From the NCBI RefSeq assembly GCF_004762045.1, contig NZ_SJOM01000007.1:934108-998107 (forward strand): a stretch of 64,000 bases of DNA, given 5' to 3'. Of this stretch, positions 48,362 through 57,481 are shown in pieces. The DNA is from Mycobacterium sp. DL99 (lineage in GTDB: Bacteria; Actinomycetota; Actinomycetes; Mycobacteriales; Mycobacteriaceae). The position numbers and the translations under genes were made by a program. Within the stretch, counting starts at the first letter, position 1, and every line of letters begins with the position of its first letter. Under the pieces are notes generated by a model. It was given only the letters and a program-made list of their open reading frames with translations. It did no database searches and was not told where the DNA came from.

Positions 48362-50011
48362 GTGGCTCTGAATATTGCCGATCTTGCCGAGCACGCCATC
48401 GACGCTGTGCCTGACCGTGTCGCGCTGATTTGTGGCGACGAACAGCTGACTTATGCGCAGTTGGAGGAGAAGGCCAACCGCCTGGCCCATTACCTGATCT
48501 CCCAGGGCGTCAAGAAGGACGACAAGGTCGGCCTGTACTGCCGCAACCGCATCGAGATCGTGATCGGAATGCTGGGCATCGTGAAGGCCGGCGCGATCCT
48601 GGTCAACGTCAACTTCCGCTACGTCGAGGGCGAGCTGAAGTACCTGTTCGAGAACTCGGACATGGTCGCGTTGATCCATGAGCGCCAGTACTCCGACCGC
48701 GTCGCGAACGTGCTGCCCGAGTTGCCGTTGCTGAAGACGATCCTCGTTGTCGACGATGGGTCCGACAACGACTTCCAGCGCTACGGTGGCGTCGAGTTCT
48801 ACTCGGCGATCGCCGACAGCTCGCCCGAGCGTGACTTCGGCCCGCGCAGCGCCGACGACATCTACCTGCTCTACACCGGCGGCACCACCGGTTTCCCCAA
48901 GGGCGTCATGTGGCGTCACGAGGACATCTACCGGGTTCTGTTCGGCGGCACCGACTTCGCCACCGGCGAGCCCATCGCCGACGAATACGACCTGTCCAAG
49001 CAGGCCGTCGCCAACCCGCCGATGATCCGGCTCCCGATCCCGCCGATGATCCACGGCGCGACCCAGTCGGCCACCTGGATGGCTTTGTTCACCGGCCACA
49101 CTGTGGTGCTGATGCCGGAGTTCGACGCCGACGCCGCGTGGCGGATGATCCACGAGCACAAGATCAACCTGCTGTTCTTCACCGGTGACGCGATGGCCCG
49201 GCCGCTGCTCGATGCGTTGTTGGCCCACCAAGATGCGGGGAACGAGTACGACCTGTCGAGCCTGTTCCTGCTCGCTAGCACCGCGGCCCTGTTCTCGACG
49301 AGCCTCAAGGAGAAGTTCCTCGAGCTGCTGCCCAACCGGATCATCACCGATTCGATCGGCTCCTCGGAGACCGGTTTCGGCGGTACCAGCATCGTGGCCA
49401 AGGGCCAGTCGCACACCGGCGGTCCGCGCGTCACCATCGACAAGACCACCAAGGTGCTCGACGAAGACGGCAACGAGGTCGTCCCGGGCTCGGGCGTGCG
49501 CGGCATCATCGCCAAGTGCGGCCACATTCCGGTCGGCTACTTCAAGGACGAGAAGAAGACGGCCGAGACGTTCCGGACCTACAACGGTGTCCGGTACGCC
49601 ATCCCCGGCGACTACGCCGAGGTCGAGGCCGACGGCAGCGTGACCATGCTGGGCCGCGGCTCGGTGTCGATCAACAGCGGTGGCGAGAAGATCTACCCCG
49701 AAGAGGTCGAGGCCGCGCTCAAGGGCCACCCGGATGTGTTCGACGCGCTCGTGGTGGGCGTGCCCGACGAGCGCTTCGGTCAGCACGTCGCCGCTGTCGT
49801 GCAGCCGCGCGACGGGGCTCGCCCGACCCTGGCCGATCTCGACGCGTTCGTGCGCAGCGAGATCGCGGGATACAAGGTGCCGCGCAGCCTGTGGCTGGTC
49901 GACGAGGTCAAGCGCTCACCCGCGGGCAAGCCCGATTACCGGTGGGCCAAGGACACCACCGAGGAGCGGGCCGCTGACGAGGTGCACGCAAACCACGTGG
50001 GAGCGAAGTGA
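48362..50011 (+). CDS. fadD19: Acyl-CoA synthetase FadD19
   Basis: The product is 549 aa from GTG (MALNIADLAE). It activates sterol side-chain carboxylates (C24/C26 acids) to CoA thioesters. The adenylate motifs are YTGGTTGFPKG, DSIGSSETG and GDYAEVEADG, and the C-terminal catalytic lysine lies in SPAGKPDYRWAK. The length matches the M. tuberculosis enzyme (about 548 aa). The upstream in-frame extension to 48242 is dismissed because of the KstR box and -10 in it. Confidence 0.94.
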   Translation: MALNIADLAEHAIDAVPDRVALICGDEQLTYAQLEEKANRLAHYLISQGVKKDDKVGLYCRNRIEIVIGMLGIVKAGAILVNVNFRYVEGELKYLFENSDMVALIHERQYSDRVANVLPELPLLKTILVVDDGSDNDFQRYGGVEFYSAIADSSPERDFGPRSADDIYLLYTGGTTGFPKGVMWRHEDIYRVLFGGTDFATGEPIADEYDLSKQAVANPPMIRLPIPPMIHGATQSATWMALFTGHTVVLMPEFDADAAWRMIHEHKINLLFFTGDAMARPLLDALLAHQDAGNEYDLSSLFLLASTAALFSTSLKEKFLELLPNRIITDSIGSSETGFGGTSIVAKGQSHTGGPRVTIDKTTKVLDEDGNEVVPGSGVRGIIAKCGHIPVGYFKDEKKTAETFRTYNGVRYAIPGDYAEVEADGSVTMLGRGSVSINSGGEKIYPEEVEAALKGHPDVFDALVVGVPDERFGQHVAAVVQPRDGARPTLADLDAFVRSEIAGYKVPRSLWLVDEVKRSPAGKPDYRWAKDTTEERAADEVHANHVGAK

Positions 50012-51132
50012 TGAAGACTGATCTGTGCGAACGGTTCGGGATCGAATACCCGATCTTCGCGTTCACGCCGTCGGAGAAGGTGGCCGCCGCGGTCAGCCGC
50101 GCCGGCGGCCTGGGTGTGCTGGGCTGTGTGCGGTTCAACGATCCCGACGAGTTGGAAAACGTGCTGTCCTGGATGGACGCCAACACCGACGGCAAGCCGT
50201 ACGGCGTCGACATCGTGATGCCCAACAAGGTCCCCACCGAGGGCAGCGCCGTCGACATCGACAAGCTCATCCCGCAGGCTCACCGCGACTTCGTCGCGAA
50301 AACCCTTGCCGATCTTGGTGTTCCGCCGCTCCCCGCGGAGGGTGAGCACAACACCGGTGTGCTGGGCTGGCTGCACTCAGTGGCGCGAACCCATGTCGAG
50401 GTGGCGTTGCGCCATCCGATCAAGCTGATCGCCAACGCGCTGGGCTCGCCGCCCAATGACGTCATCGAGCAGGCGCATGCGGCAGGCGTTCCGGTGGCCG
50501 CGCTGGCCGGCAGCGCGAAGCACGCGCTCAGCCACGTCGCCAACGGGGTCGACATCGTGATCGCCCAGGGGCAGGAGGCCGGCGGGCACACCGGTGAGAT
50601 CGGCTCGGTGGTGTTGTGGCCGGAGATCGTCGACGCCGTCGACGGTAAGGCCGCGGTGCTTGCCGCCGGCGGGATCGGCAGCGGCCGGCAGGTGGCCGCG
50701 GCCCTGGCGCTCGGTACTCAGGGTGTGTGGATGGGTTCGGCATTCCTCACCGCGGCCGAGTACGACCTGGGCGTGCGTCGCGAGTCGGGTGCCTCGGTGA
50801 TCCAGGAGGCATTGCTGAACGCCACCTCCGCCGACACCGTGCGCCGAAAGATCTACTCCGGCAAGCCCGCCCGGATCCTGAAGAGCCGCTGGACCGACGC
50901 CTGGGACGCACCGGACGCCCCCGAGGCGCTGCCGATGCCGTTGCAGAACATTCTGGTAGGCGAGGCGCATCAGCGGATGAGCCTGTCCGATGACCCGACC
51001 GCGGTCGCGATGCCGGTCGGCCAGATCGTGGGCCGGATGAACGAGATCCGCCCGGCTGCCGACATCATCGGCGAGCTGGTGAGCGGTTTCGAGGCGGCGA
51101 CCAAGCGCCTGGACGGCATCGCCGGAAGCTGA
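50011..51132 (+). CDS. Nitronate monooxygenase-family (2-nitropropane dioxygenase-like) protein
   Basis: The product is 373 aa, its ATG sharing one base with the fadD19 stop (TGATG). The FMN-barrel signatures are IAQGQEAGGHTG and AAGGIGSGRQVAAALALGTQGVWMGSAF. Mycobacterial relatives lie in sterol clusters. The C-terminus has an insertion with LKSRWTDAWDA. It is co-transcribed with fadD19 and therefore probably under KstR. It may act as a flavin oxidoreductase or desaturase-like enzyme on CoA esters; that is inference. Confidence 0.88.
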   Translation: MKTDLCERFGIEYPIFAFTPSEKVAAAVSRAGGLGVLGCVRFNDPDELENVLSWMDANTDGKPYGVDIVMPNKVPTEGSAVDIDKLIPQAHRDFVAKTLADLGVPPLPAEGEHNTGVLGWLHSVARTHVEVALRHPIKLIANALGSPPNDVIEQAHAAGVPVAALAGSAKHALSHVANGVDIVIAQGQEAGGHTGEIGSVVLWPEIVDAVDGKAAVLAAGGIGSGRQVAAALALGTQGVWMGSAFLTAAEYDLGVRRESGASVIQEALLNATSADTVRRKIYSGKPARILKSRWTDAWDAPDAPEALPMPLQNILVGEAHQRMSLSDDPTAVAMPVGQIVGRMNEIRPAADIIGELVSGFEAATKRLDGIAGS

Positions 51133-51149
51133 GTCTGCGCGTAGCGCGC

Positions 51150-51205
51150 CGAGCCTGCGTTCGGATCGCGATTTCTCACGATTTCGCGATCTGACCGCAG
51201 GCTCG
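51150..51205 (+). terminator. Compound stem-loop after the nitronate monooxygenase gene
   Basis: An outer stem CGAGCCTGCG/CGCAGGCTCG (51150-51159, 51196-51205) encloses an inner stem GATCGCGA/TCGCGATC (51164-51171, 51184-51191). There is no T-run, so it may be a GC-rich intrinsic or processing hairpin. It separates the KstR unit from the methyltransferase gene. Confidence 0.6.
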
Positions 51206-51240
51206 ATGTGTGTCTGGTGTCCGCCGGTAGGGTCGAGGCG

Positions 51241-52077
51241 GTGAATGATCAGGACGCGCTTGCCGCGAACCGTGCCAACTGGGACGACCGGGCCGATGTC
51301 CACGCCCGGTCCCAGATGTACGACGTGGCAGGGTTTCTGGCCGACCCCACCGATATCTCGCGGGTCGTGCTCAACGACCTCGAGGTGCTCGCGCCACACC
51401 TGCCGGACACCGGCGTGAAGGGTCGGTCCCTGCTGCACCTGCAGTGTCACATCGGCACCGACACCGTGTCGTGGGCGCGGCTGGGAGCCCGCGATGTCCA
51501 TGGAGTGGATCTGTCGCCGAACTCGTTGCGGCATGCGGCCAGAATCGCCGAGGCTGACGGCCGCGAGATCACCTGGGTCGAGGGTGATGCGCGGTTCGCG
51601 TCGGCGTTGATCCAGCGACGTTTCGAGACCGTGGTGACCAGTGCCGGGACCATCGTGTGGCTGCCCGAACTCGCCAACTGGGCCCGGTCGATCCACGATC
51701 TGCTCCAGCCGGGTGGAGTGTTCCTGATCCGCGACGACCATCCGATCATCGGTGCGATGGACTTCGAACCGTGGGATATCACCGACGACTACCTCAGCGG
51801 CGGCGGAGTCCGAACGTACGACGACCCAGGGACATACACCGAAGACTCGGCCGGTCAGGTTGCCCATGTGCGCAATCATGAATGGCGCCACGACCTGTCC
51901 GAAGTCGTCACGTCCCTGCTGCAGGCCGGGCTCGTCATCGAGGCATTGGCCGAACTGCCGTACATGGACTGGCCGGCGTTTCCGGCTCTCGTGCCCTGCA
52001 CACACGGCTGGGCCCTGCCGCCGGGGGTGCCACGGATCCCGCTGAACTTCGCGGTCGTCGCACGGCGTCCCCGGTAG
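51241..52077 (+). CDS. Class I SAM-dependent methyltransferase
   Basis: The product is 278 aa from GTG (MNDQDALAANRANWDDRADVHA). SAM-binding motif I is LLHLQCHIGTDTVSWARLGA, followed by the acidic VHGVDLSPNSL and WVEGDARFA. The N-terminal NRANWDDRAD is typical of small-molecule methyltransferases. It is monocistronic after a hairpin. The acceptor is unknown. Confidence 0.9.
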   Translation: MNDQDALAANRANWDDRADVHARSQMYDVAGFLADPTDISRVVLNDLEVLAPHLPDTGVKGRSLLHLQCHIGTDTVSWARLGARDVHGVDLSPNSLRHAARIAEADGREITWVEGDARFASALIQRRFETVVTSAGTIVWLPELANWARSIHDLLQPGGVFLIRDDHPIIGAMDFEPWDITDDYLSGGGVRTYDDPGTYTEDSAGQVAHVRNHEWRHDLSEVVTSLLQAGLVIEALAELPYMDWPAFPALVPCTHGWALPPGVPRIPLNFAVVARRPR

Positions 52078-52131
52078 CCGCTGCCGCCCGGCCCGTGGGT
52101 TACACCGTGGTGCCGGCCATTTTGTGGGGTC

Positions 52132-52938
52132 TCAGGCTCTCTCACCGGGCTCGGCCAAGAAGGTGTCGATCACCGGGGCGAGTTCGGCCGCGTTGGTGAC
52201 CAGGTCGATGTGTCCGCCCGAGTGCAGGTGCAGCCGGGAGTGGCCCAGCAGGCGGTTCAGGATGTGGGCGTTGACCACCGGGATGATCGGGTCATCGGTG
52301 CCGGCCATCACGAGGGCGGGCTGGCGGATCGCCGGGAGTGCGAACAAGCTGGTCCACACCGATCCGGCGAGCAACTGATGCAGGTAGCCCACCCTGGAGC
52401 CGGCATGTAGCTGGCTGCCGAAGATCTTGGCGACATCTTGGCCGTGCTCGCGCACGGTGCCGCCGTACAGGTCGCCCGCGATCGAGGCGATGTAGTCGGG
52501 ATCGGTGAACCGCTTGGGCGTCAGCATCTTTGCCAGTACCCGTGGGTGCGCCGGCACCATGATCACCCCGGTTCCGGTGGAGACCAGGACGAGCCTGCGG
52601 CACCGGCGCGGATTCTGGAAGGCGAACTGTTGGGCCAGGGCCCCGCCCCACGACAGGCCCAGGACATCGACCACGCTGTAGCCCAGCTTTGTCAGCACCC
52701 GGCCCAGAACCCAGGCCAGATAAGGGAACCCGTACGGCAGCACCGAAGTCGGGGACCCGCCCGTGCCGGGCACATCGAACCGGATCACGGTGCTGTCCGG
52801 GTTGAGGTGGGTGACAAGCGGTTCCAGGACATCGAGGCTGGCGCCGATGCCGTTACACAGCACCAGTGGCACCCCGGTACCTTGCCGGACGTCCACGCGG
52901 ATGCGTTGTCCGCCGGCGGCCACGTATGTCTCTGCCAT
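52132..52938 (-). CDS. Alpha/beta-hydrolase, PHA-depolymerase-like
   Basis: The product is 268 aa from MAETYVAAGG. Nucleophile elbow GLSWGG, acid in AGTDDPIIPVVNAH and histidine in LHSGGHIDLV form a complete triad. The early oxyanion segment is CNGIGASLDVLEPL. It resembles intracellular poly(3-hydroxyalkanoate) depolymerases (PhaZ), and it follows the PHA synthase by 1 nt. The longer frame upstream is a shadow of the synthase. Confidence 0.85.
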   Translation of the reverse strand: MAETYVAAGGQRIRVDVRQGTGVPLVLCNGIGASLDVLEPLVTHLNPDSTVIRFDVPGTGGSPTSVLPYGFPYLAWVLGRVLTKLGYSVVDVLGLSWGGALAQQFAFQNPRRCRRLVLVSTGTGVIMVPAHPRVLAKMLTPKRFTDPDYIASIAGDLYGGTVREHGQDVAKIFGSQLHAGSRVGYLHQLLAGSVWTSLFALPAIRQPALVMAGTDDPIIPVVNAHILNRLLGHSRLHLHSGGHIDLVTNAAELAPVIDTFLAEPGERA

Positions 52939-52939
52939 G

Positions 52940-54627
52940 TCAGCTCTCGTGGACGTAGGTGCCAGGGGCGGGGCACAGCGGCGGGAAGCCCGGCCCACCG
53001 AGGGCCTGTGGTGCATCGACCTGTCCTCCGCTGCGCTCGGCCAGCCAGGCCGAATAGTGCGGCCACCACGAGTCTTTGTGCGGATCGTTGTCGGCAGCCC
53101 AGTCATTGGCCTCGGTCTCGTCGACCGGTCCGGCGCGGAACGTCGCCTTCGGATTGCCCGGCGGGTTGACGAGGGCCGCGATGTGTCCGCTGGTGGACAG
53201 CACGTACGTGTTGTCCTTGCTGCCGAGCAATTGGGCACTGCGGTAGGTGGCCTGCCACGGGCAGATGTGGTCGGCGAGGCCGCCGATCACGTAGGCGTCG
53301 TTGGTGATCTTGCCGAGGTCGATCTTGCTGCCGAGCATGGTGACCGATCCCGGCTTCGTCAGCGAATTGTGCACGCCCATCAACACCATGTCCCGGTGCA
53401 GTGCGGCGGTCATCCGGGTGGTGTCGGCGTTCCAGAACAACACGTCGAATGCGGCAGGGGTGCGGCCCTGGACGTAGTTGTTCACCCAGTACCGCCACAC
53501 CAGGTCGGTGGGGCGCAGCCACGCGAACATCTCGGCCATCGCGCGGCCGTCGAGGTAGCCCTGCCGCTCCGATGCGCGGATGGCGGCGTGGGCGGCGCGC
53601 TCGCTCATGGCAGCTGACGCGAAGCCGGCCTGATCCTGGTCGAGCACGGTCACGCCCAACGTCAGCCCGGCGATCTTGTCGCCCTCGCCGATCTCGTTCA
53701 GGTGCGCGGCCACCATCGAAGCGAGGATGCCGCCCGAGCAGGTCGCGAAGAGGTGGGCGCTGTCGGTATCGGCAATCATGCGAACCGCGTCCAGTGCCTC
53801 GATGATGGCGGAACCGTAGGCATCGAATCCCCAATCCTTGTGCCGGGCAGAGGGGTTGCGCCACGAGATGGTGAAGACTTGATGGCCTTGCTCGATGAAG
53901 TACTCGATCATGCTGCGGCCGGGAGCGATGTCCATGATGTAGTACTTGTTGATCACCGGCGGCACCATCAGCAGCGGGATCTTGTGCACGGTCGGGGTCT
54001 GCGGCGTGTAGTGGATCAGTTCGAACATCCGGGTCTTGAGCACCACGGCGCCGCTGGTGACCGCGACCGTCTCGCCGACCGCGAACGCGTCCGGGTCGAC
54101 CATCGCGGGAACTCGCGGCTTGGCGGACATGTCGCGGGCAAACGCCTTGAGGCCACGGACCGCGGACAGACCGCCGGTGTCGACCAGGGCCTTCCAGCCC
54201 AGCGGGCTCATCACCGGGTTGTTGCTCGGGGAGATCCCCTCGACCAGGTTGTCCAGCACGAAACGCATCTGTCGCGGTCACGCCAATCCAGATCGGCTGC
54301 CTCGAAAAGCTTTTCGGCGGTCTCGGCGGCCGCCAGGTAGGACTGCATGGTGCGCTGCATCAGTGGATTGCCCTGCCAGGCCGGATCGCTGAACCGCTTG
54401 TCGGCGCGGGCCGGGGCGCGGTCGGAGTTGCCCGCGGCGATCGAGGCCAGTTCCCGGGCCAGCAGGCCGACGTGACCGACCACCGTGCGTGGCTTACCGG
54501 CCAGGCTGCGGCCCATCCGAGCCCACGATGCGTTCGGCATCATCCGGCCGGCGAAGCTGCGGGTCGAGTTGATCAGCAGCAGGTCCAGAGGTGCTGCCAG
54601 TTCGTCGAATCGGGTGTTCTCGGGCAT
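52940..54627 (-). pseudogene. phaC: PHA synthase (PhaC-like) split by a frameshift
   Basis: Two overlapping frames make one synthase. The N-terminal part (54627-54211) runs from MPENTRFDE to LFEAADLDWRDRD, and the C-terminal part (54268-52940, 442 aa) begins MRFVLDNLVEGISPSNNPV. The junction near 54270 reads as a one-base loss relative to a full-length frame of about 562 aa. The C-terminal part keeps Cys177 in ATCSGG (usual box GXCXG, so the first position is Ala), Asp in GLADHICPW and His in STSGHIAAL. It lies 2 nt after the acyl-CoA ligase. A sequencing error or a separately translated half is not excluded. Confidence 0.8.
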
Positions 54628-54629
54628 GT

Positions 54630-56147
54630 CTATCGTGTGCTTTCTTCGGGAGTGGCGGGGACTGTGATGTCGCGGCGCTGGATCTTTCCGGTGGGCCCCT
54701 TGGGAAGGGCATCGACGATCCAGACGCGGCGGGGGTACTTGTAGGCGGCGACCTGTCGCTTGACGAAGTCGCGCAGTTCCTCTGGTTCGGCCTCGGCACC
54801 GGTCTTGAGGGCGACGGCCGCACCGACTTCCTCGCCGAGGGTGTCGTGCGGGATGCCGATGACGGCGGCCTCGGCGACCGCCGGGTGCTCGTAGAGAACC
54901 TCTTCGATCTCGCGCGGATAGATGTTGAGCCCGCCGCGGATGATCAACTGCTTCTTGCGATCGACGATGTAGAACAGGCCGTCGGAATCGGTCTTGCCGA
55001 TGTCCCCGGTGGAGAACCAGCCGTCGGCCGAGATCGCCTGGGCGGTCGCCTCGGGCAGGTTCCAGTAGCCCTTCATGACGTTGTGGCCGCGGACCTGGAC
55101 TTCGCCGGCCTCACCCACAGGAAGCTCGTGCCCTTCGTCGTCGACGACGCGCATCTCGACACCCTCGATCGGGGTACCGATCGAACCCGCCCTGCGGATC
55201 CTGTCGGGATGGTTGAAGCACGCGACCGGAGAGGTCTCGGACAGTCCGTAGCCCTCCAGAACCTGGCAGCCGAACCGCTTCTCGAAATCGGCCAGCACCT
55301 GCACCGGCAGAGCGGCGCCGCCGGAGGCGCAGACCCGTAGCGTCGCGGTGGACGACTCGGGGTACTTCGGTGCCACCGCGAGTAGCGCCGAGTACATCGT
55401 CGGCACACCCTCGAAGACGGTGACGCCGAAGCGCTCGATCATCTGCATCACAGCGTCCGGGTCGAACCGCGGGATCAGGGCCAGAGTCGCGCCGGCCAGG
55501 ACCGAGCACTGCAGACCGCACGTCAGGCCGAACACATGGAACAGGGGCAGGGCGCCCATGATGACGTCGTCCTGGCCGATCTGGACCAGCGTGCGCATCG
55601 TGACTTCGGCATTGCGGTGCAGCCCGCCGTGGGTCAGTTCGGCGCCCTTGGGCTTTCCGGTGGTGCCCGAAGTGTGGAGCACGACCGCGGTGTCGTCGAC
55701 CTCTCGGGAAACCGGTGCGGCCTGCTCGGGCAGGCCCTCGATCAGTTCGGCCAGCGAAGCGTCGTCGACCAGCCAGGCGGTGGCCGCTGCCGCGGCGGCA
55801 CCGGTGGTCGCCTCCCCGGCGAAGGCCGGTGTCGCGAACAATGCCTTGGCGCCGGTGTTGGACAGGTAGAACTCGATCTCGCGGGCTTTGAGCAGCGGGT
55901 TCATCGGCACGGCGACGGCGCCGCGGCTCATGATGCCGTAGAAGACCACCGCGAATGCCGGGGTGTTCGGCAGCATGATGCCGACCCGGTCGCCGGGTTC
56001 GATGCCGGCCCGGTCGAGGAAGGTGGCCACCCGGGCAGCGGCACTGGCGAACTGGGCATAGCTCACGGTGGTCTCACCGCACCGCAGTGCGGGGCGTTGT
56101 GGCACCCGCTGCGCGGCGGCCACGAGATTCAGGCTGAGGTTGGACAA
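54630..56147 (-). CDS. Fatty-acyl-CoA ligase (FadD-like)
   Basis: The product is 505 aa. ANL-family motifs are VVLHTSGTTGKPKGAELTH, LEGYGLSETSPV, the GDIGKTDSDGLFYIVDRKK hinge and the catalytic lysine near GPTGKIQRR. It activates a carboxylate to a CoA thioester and could supply hydroxyacyl-CoA for the adjacent PHA synthase. It begins the acyl-CoA ligase/synthase/depolymerase unit and is divergent from a PucR-type regulator. Confidence 0.93.
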   Translation of the reverse strand: MSNLSLNLVAAAQRVPQRPALRCGETTVSYAQFASAAARVATFLDRAGIEPGDRVGIMLPNTPAFAVVFYGIMSRGAVAVPMNPLLKAREIEFYLSNTGAKALFATPAFAGEATTGAAAAAATAWLVDDASLAELIEGLPEQAAPVSREVDDTAVVLHTSGTTGKPKGAELTHGGLHRNAEVTMRTLVQIGQDDVIMGALPLFHVFGLTCGLQCSVLAGATLALIPRFDPDAVMQMIERFGVTVFEGVPTMYSALLAVAPKYPESSTATLRVCASGGAALPVQVLADFEKRFGCQVLEGYGLSETSPVACFNHPDRIRRAGSIGTPIEGVEMRVVDDEGHELPVGEAGEVQVRGHNVMKGYWNLPEATAQAISADGWFSTGDIGKTDSDGLFYIVDRKKQLIIRGGLNIYPREIEEVLYEHPAVAEAAVIGIPHDTLGEEVGAAVALKTGAEAEPEELRDFVKRQVAAYKYPRRVWIVDALPKGPTGKIQRRDITVPATPEESTR

Positions 56148-56224
56148 GGCTGGCTCCGTTGATCTGGCGGTTTTTCCGATAGATCAAGCGTGGAGCCGGC
56201 GAGGTGCGAACTCCATGGGGCCGG

Positions 56225-56247
56225 CCACAACGTTGAGGTCGTTGTGG
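56225..56247. promoter_or_regulatory. Inverted repeat between the acyl-CoA ligase and PucR-type genes
   Basis: CCACAACG-TTGAGGT-CGTTGTGG is a perfect 8-bp inverted repeat with a 7-nt spacer, centred in the 145-bp divergent region. It is the only clear palindrome there and is a candidate site for the adjacent PucR-type regulator. Confidence 0.5.
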
Positions 56248-56292
56248 TGTGAGTGCCCACATCACCGGGCCCGGTGGACATATCGTGGCGTT

Positions 56293-57480
56293 ATGGCTGT
56301 TGTGCCGCTCGATCCGCACATCGCGCTGCTCGTCAAGACCATGGTCGCGCGTGCCGACGATCTGGCCGACGCGATGGGCGAGGCAATCCGCGAAGCAGTC
56401 AGCTTCTACGCCACGAACGCCGGGATAGTGACGTCCGACGAGCTGCACCGCAGTTGCCTGCTGCAGATGTCCTACATGTTGGAAGCGCTCACCGGTGACG
56501 GCGCTGCCGATGTGTCGGCCGCAGAGGACGTGGGCGTGCAGCGCGCCGTCGCCGGCGTGCCGCTCGTCGCGGTGATGTCGGCCTACCGGGTGGGCTTCCG
56601 TTTCATCTGGGAGACGTCACTGGCCGAGGCGAAGAAGCTCGGCATACCCGCGGAGTCCATCTTGGCCGCCGCATCCCAGATCCTCATCGCGCAGGAGACT
56701 TTCACCCAGGCGATGACCGGGGCCTACCGACAGGAGCTCGCCCGGCAGGTGCTCGGCAAGGAAGAGGAGCGCTCGGCGTTGGTCGAGGCGATCCTCATGG
56801 GCCGGATCACCGACACCCAGAATCTGTGGGATGCCGCCGACATCCTGCGCCTTCCCACGACTGGGCCGTATGTCGTTGTGGCGGCGCAGGTTCCGAGTAT
56901 CGGCCGGACCGGATTGCCCGAGATCGAGAATCGCCTGGACGCCCGCGACATCAAATCGGCCTGGCGGCTGTTGCCGGATCTGCAGGTGGGCATCGTGCAT
57001 CTGCGCAGGCCGGCGGCGCACGAGGACCTGCTCGAGGTGCTGCGGGGGCTGGCGTCGGCACGGGTCGGCGTGAGCCCGTCGTTCCGCGACCTGTCAGAGA
57101 CGGGGGAGGCGTTGCGGTTCGCCCGATTGGCGATCGCAGGCAAGATGTCCGATGACGGCCTGGTCCGGGTTTTCGACGATTCGCCGCTGGCCGTGGCGGC
57201 GGTCGCCGCCCCTGACGTCATGCAGCGGATCAGCCGTGACATGCTCGGCGCGCTCGACAGCCTGCCCGCTGATGAACGGGCCATGCTGACCGAGACGTTC
57301 GAGGCATGGCTGGACGCCGGCGGCTCCACGAACGAGACCGCAGCCAAGCTTTTCGTCCACCCCAACACCGCGCGGCACCGGCTGCACCGCATCGAGGAAC
57401 ACACCGGCAAATACCTGAACCGGCCGCGGGACATCGCCGAACTGTGCCTGGCGTTCGAGGTGTACCGCCGGTTGCCCTGA
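56293..57480 (+). CDS. PucR/CdaR-family transcriptional regulator
   Basis: The product is 395 aa from MAVVPLDPHI. The C-terminal PucR HTH is AWLDAGGSTNETAAKLFVHPNTARHRLHRIEE, and a GGDEF-like central domain plus an N-terminal helical RsbRD-like domain (about residues 15-160) precede it. It lies divergent from the fadD/phaC unit and is probably its activator. Its stop is 1 nt from the convergent agmatine-deiminase stop. Confidence 0.9.
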   Translation: MAVVPLDPHIALLVKTMVARADDLADAMGEAIREAVSFYATNAGIVTSDELHRSCLLQMSYMLEALTGDGAADVSAAEDVGVQRAVAGVPLVAVMSAYRVGFRFIWETSLAEAKKLGIPAESILAAASQILIAQETFTQAMTGAYRQELARQVLGKEEERSALVEAILMGRITDTQNLWDAADILRLPTTGPYVVVAAQVPSIGRTGLPEIENRLDARDIKSAWRLLPDLQVGIVHLRRPAAHEDLLEVLRGLASARVGVSPSFRDLSETGEALRFARLAIAGKMSDDGLVRVFDDSPLAVAAVAAPDVMQRISRDMLGALDSLPADERAMLTETFEAWLDAGGSTNETAAKLFVHPNTARHRLHRIEEHTGKYLNRPRDIAELCLAFEVYRRLP

Positions 57481-57481
57481 C

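Noticed and set aside
48353..49786. A 477-codon minus-strand frame
   Set aside because: Antisense to fadD19, which has complete adenylate-forming motifs.
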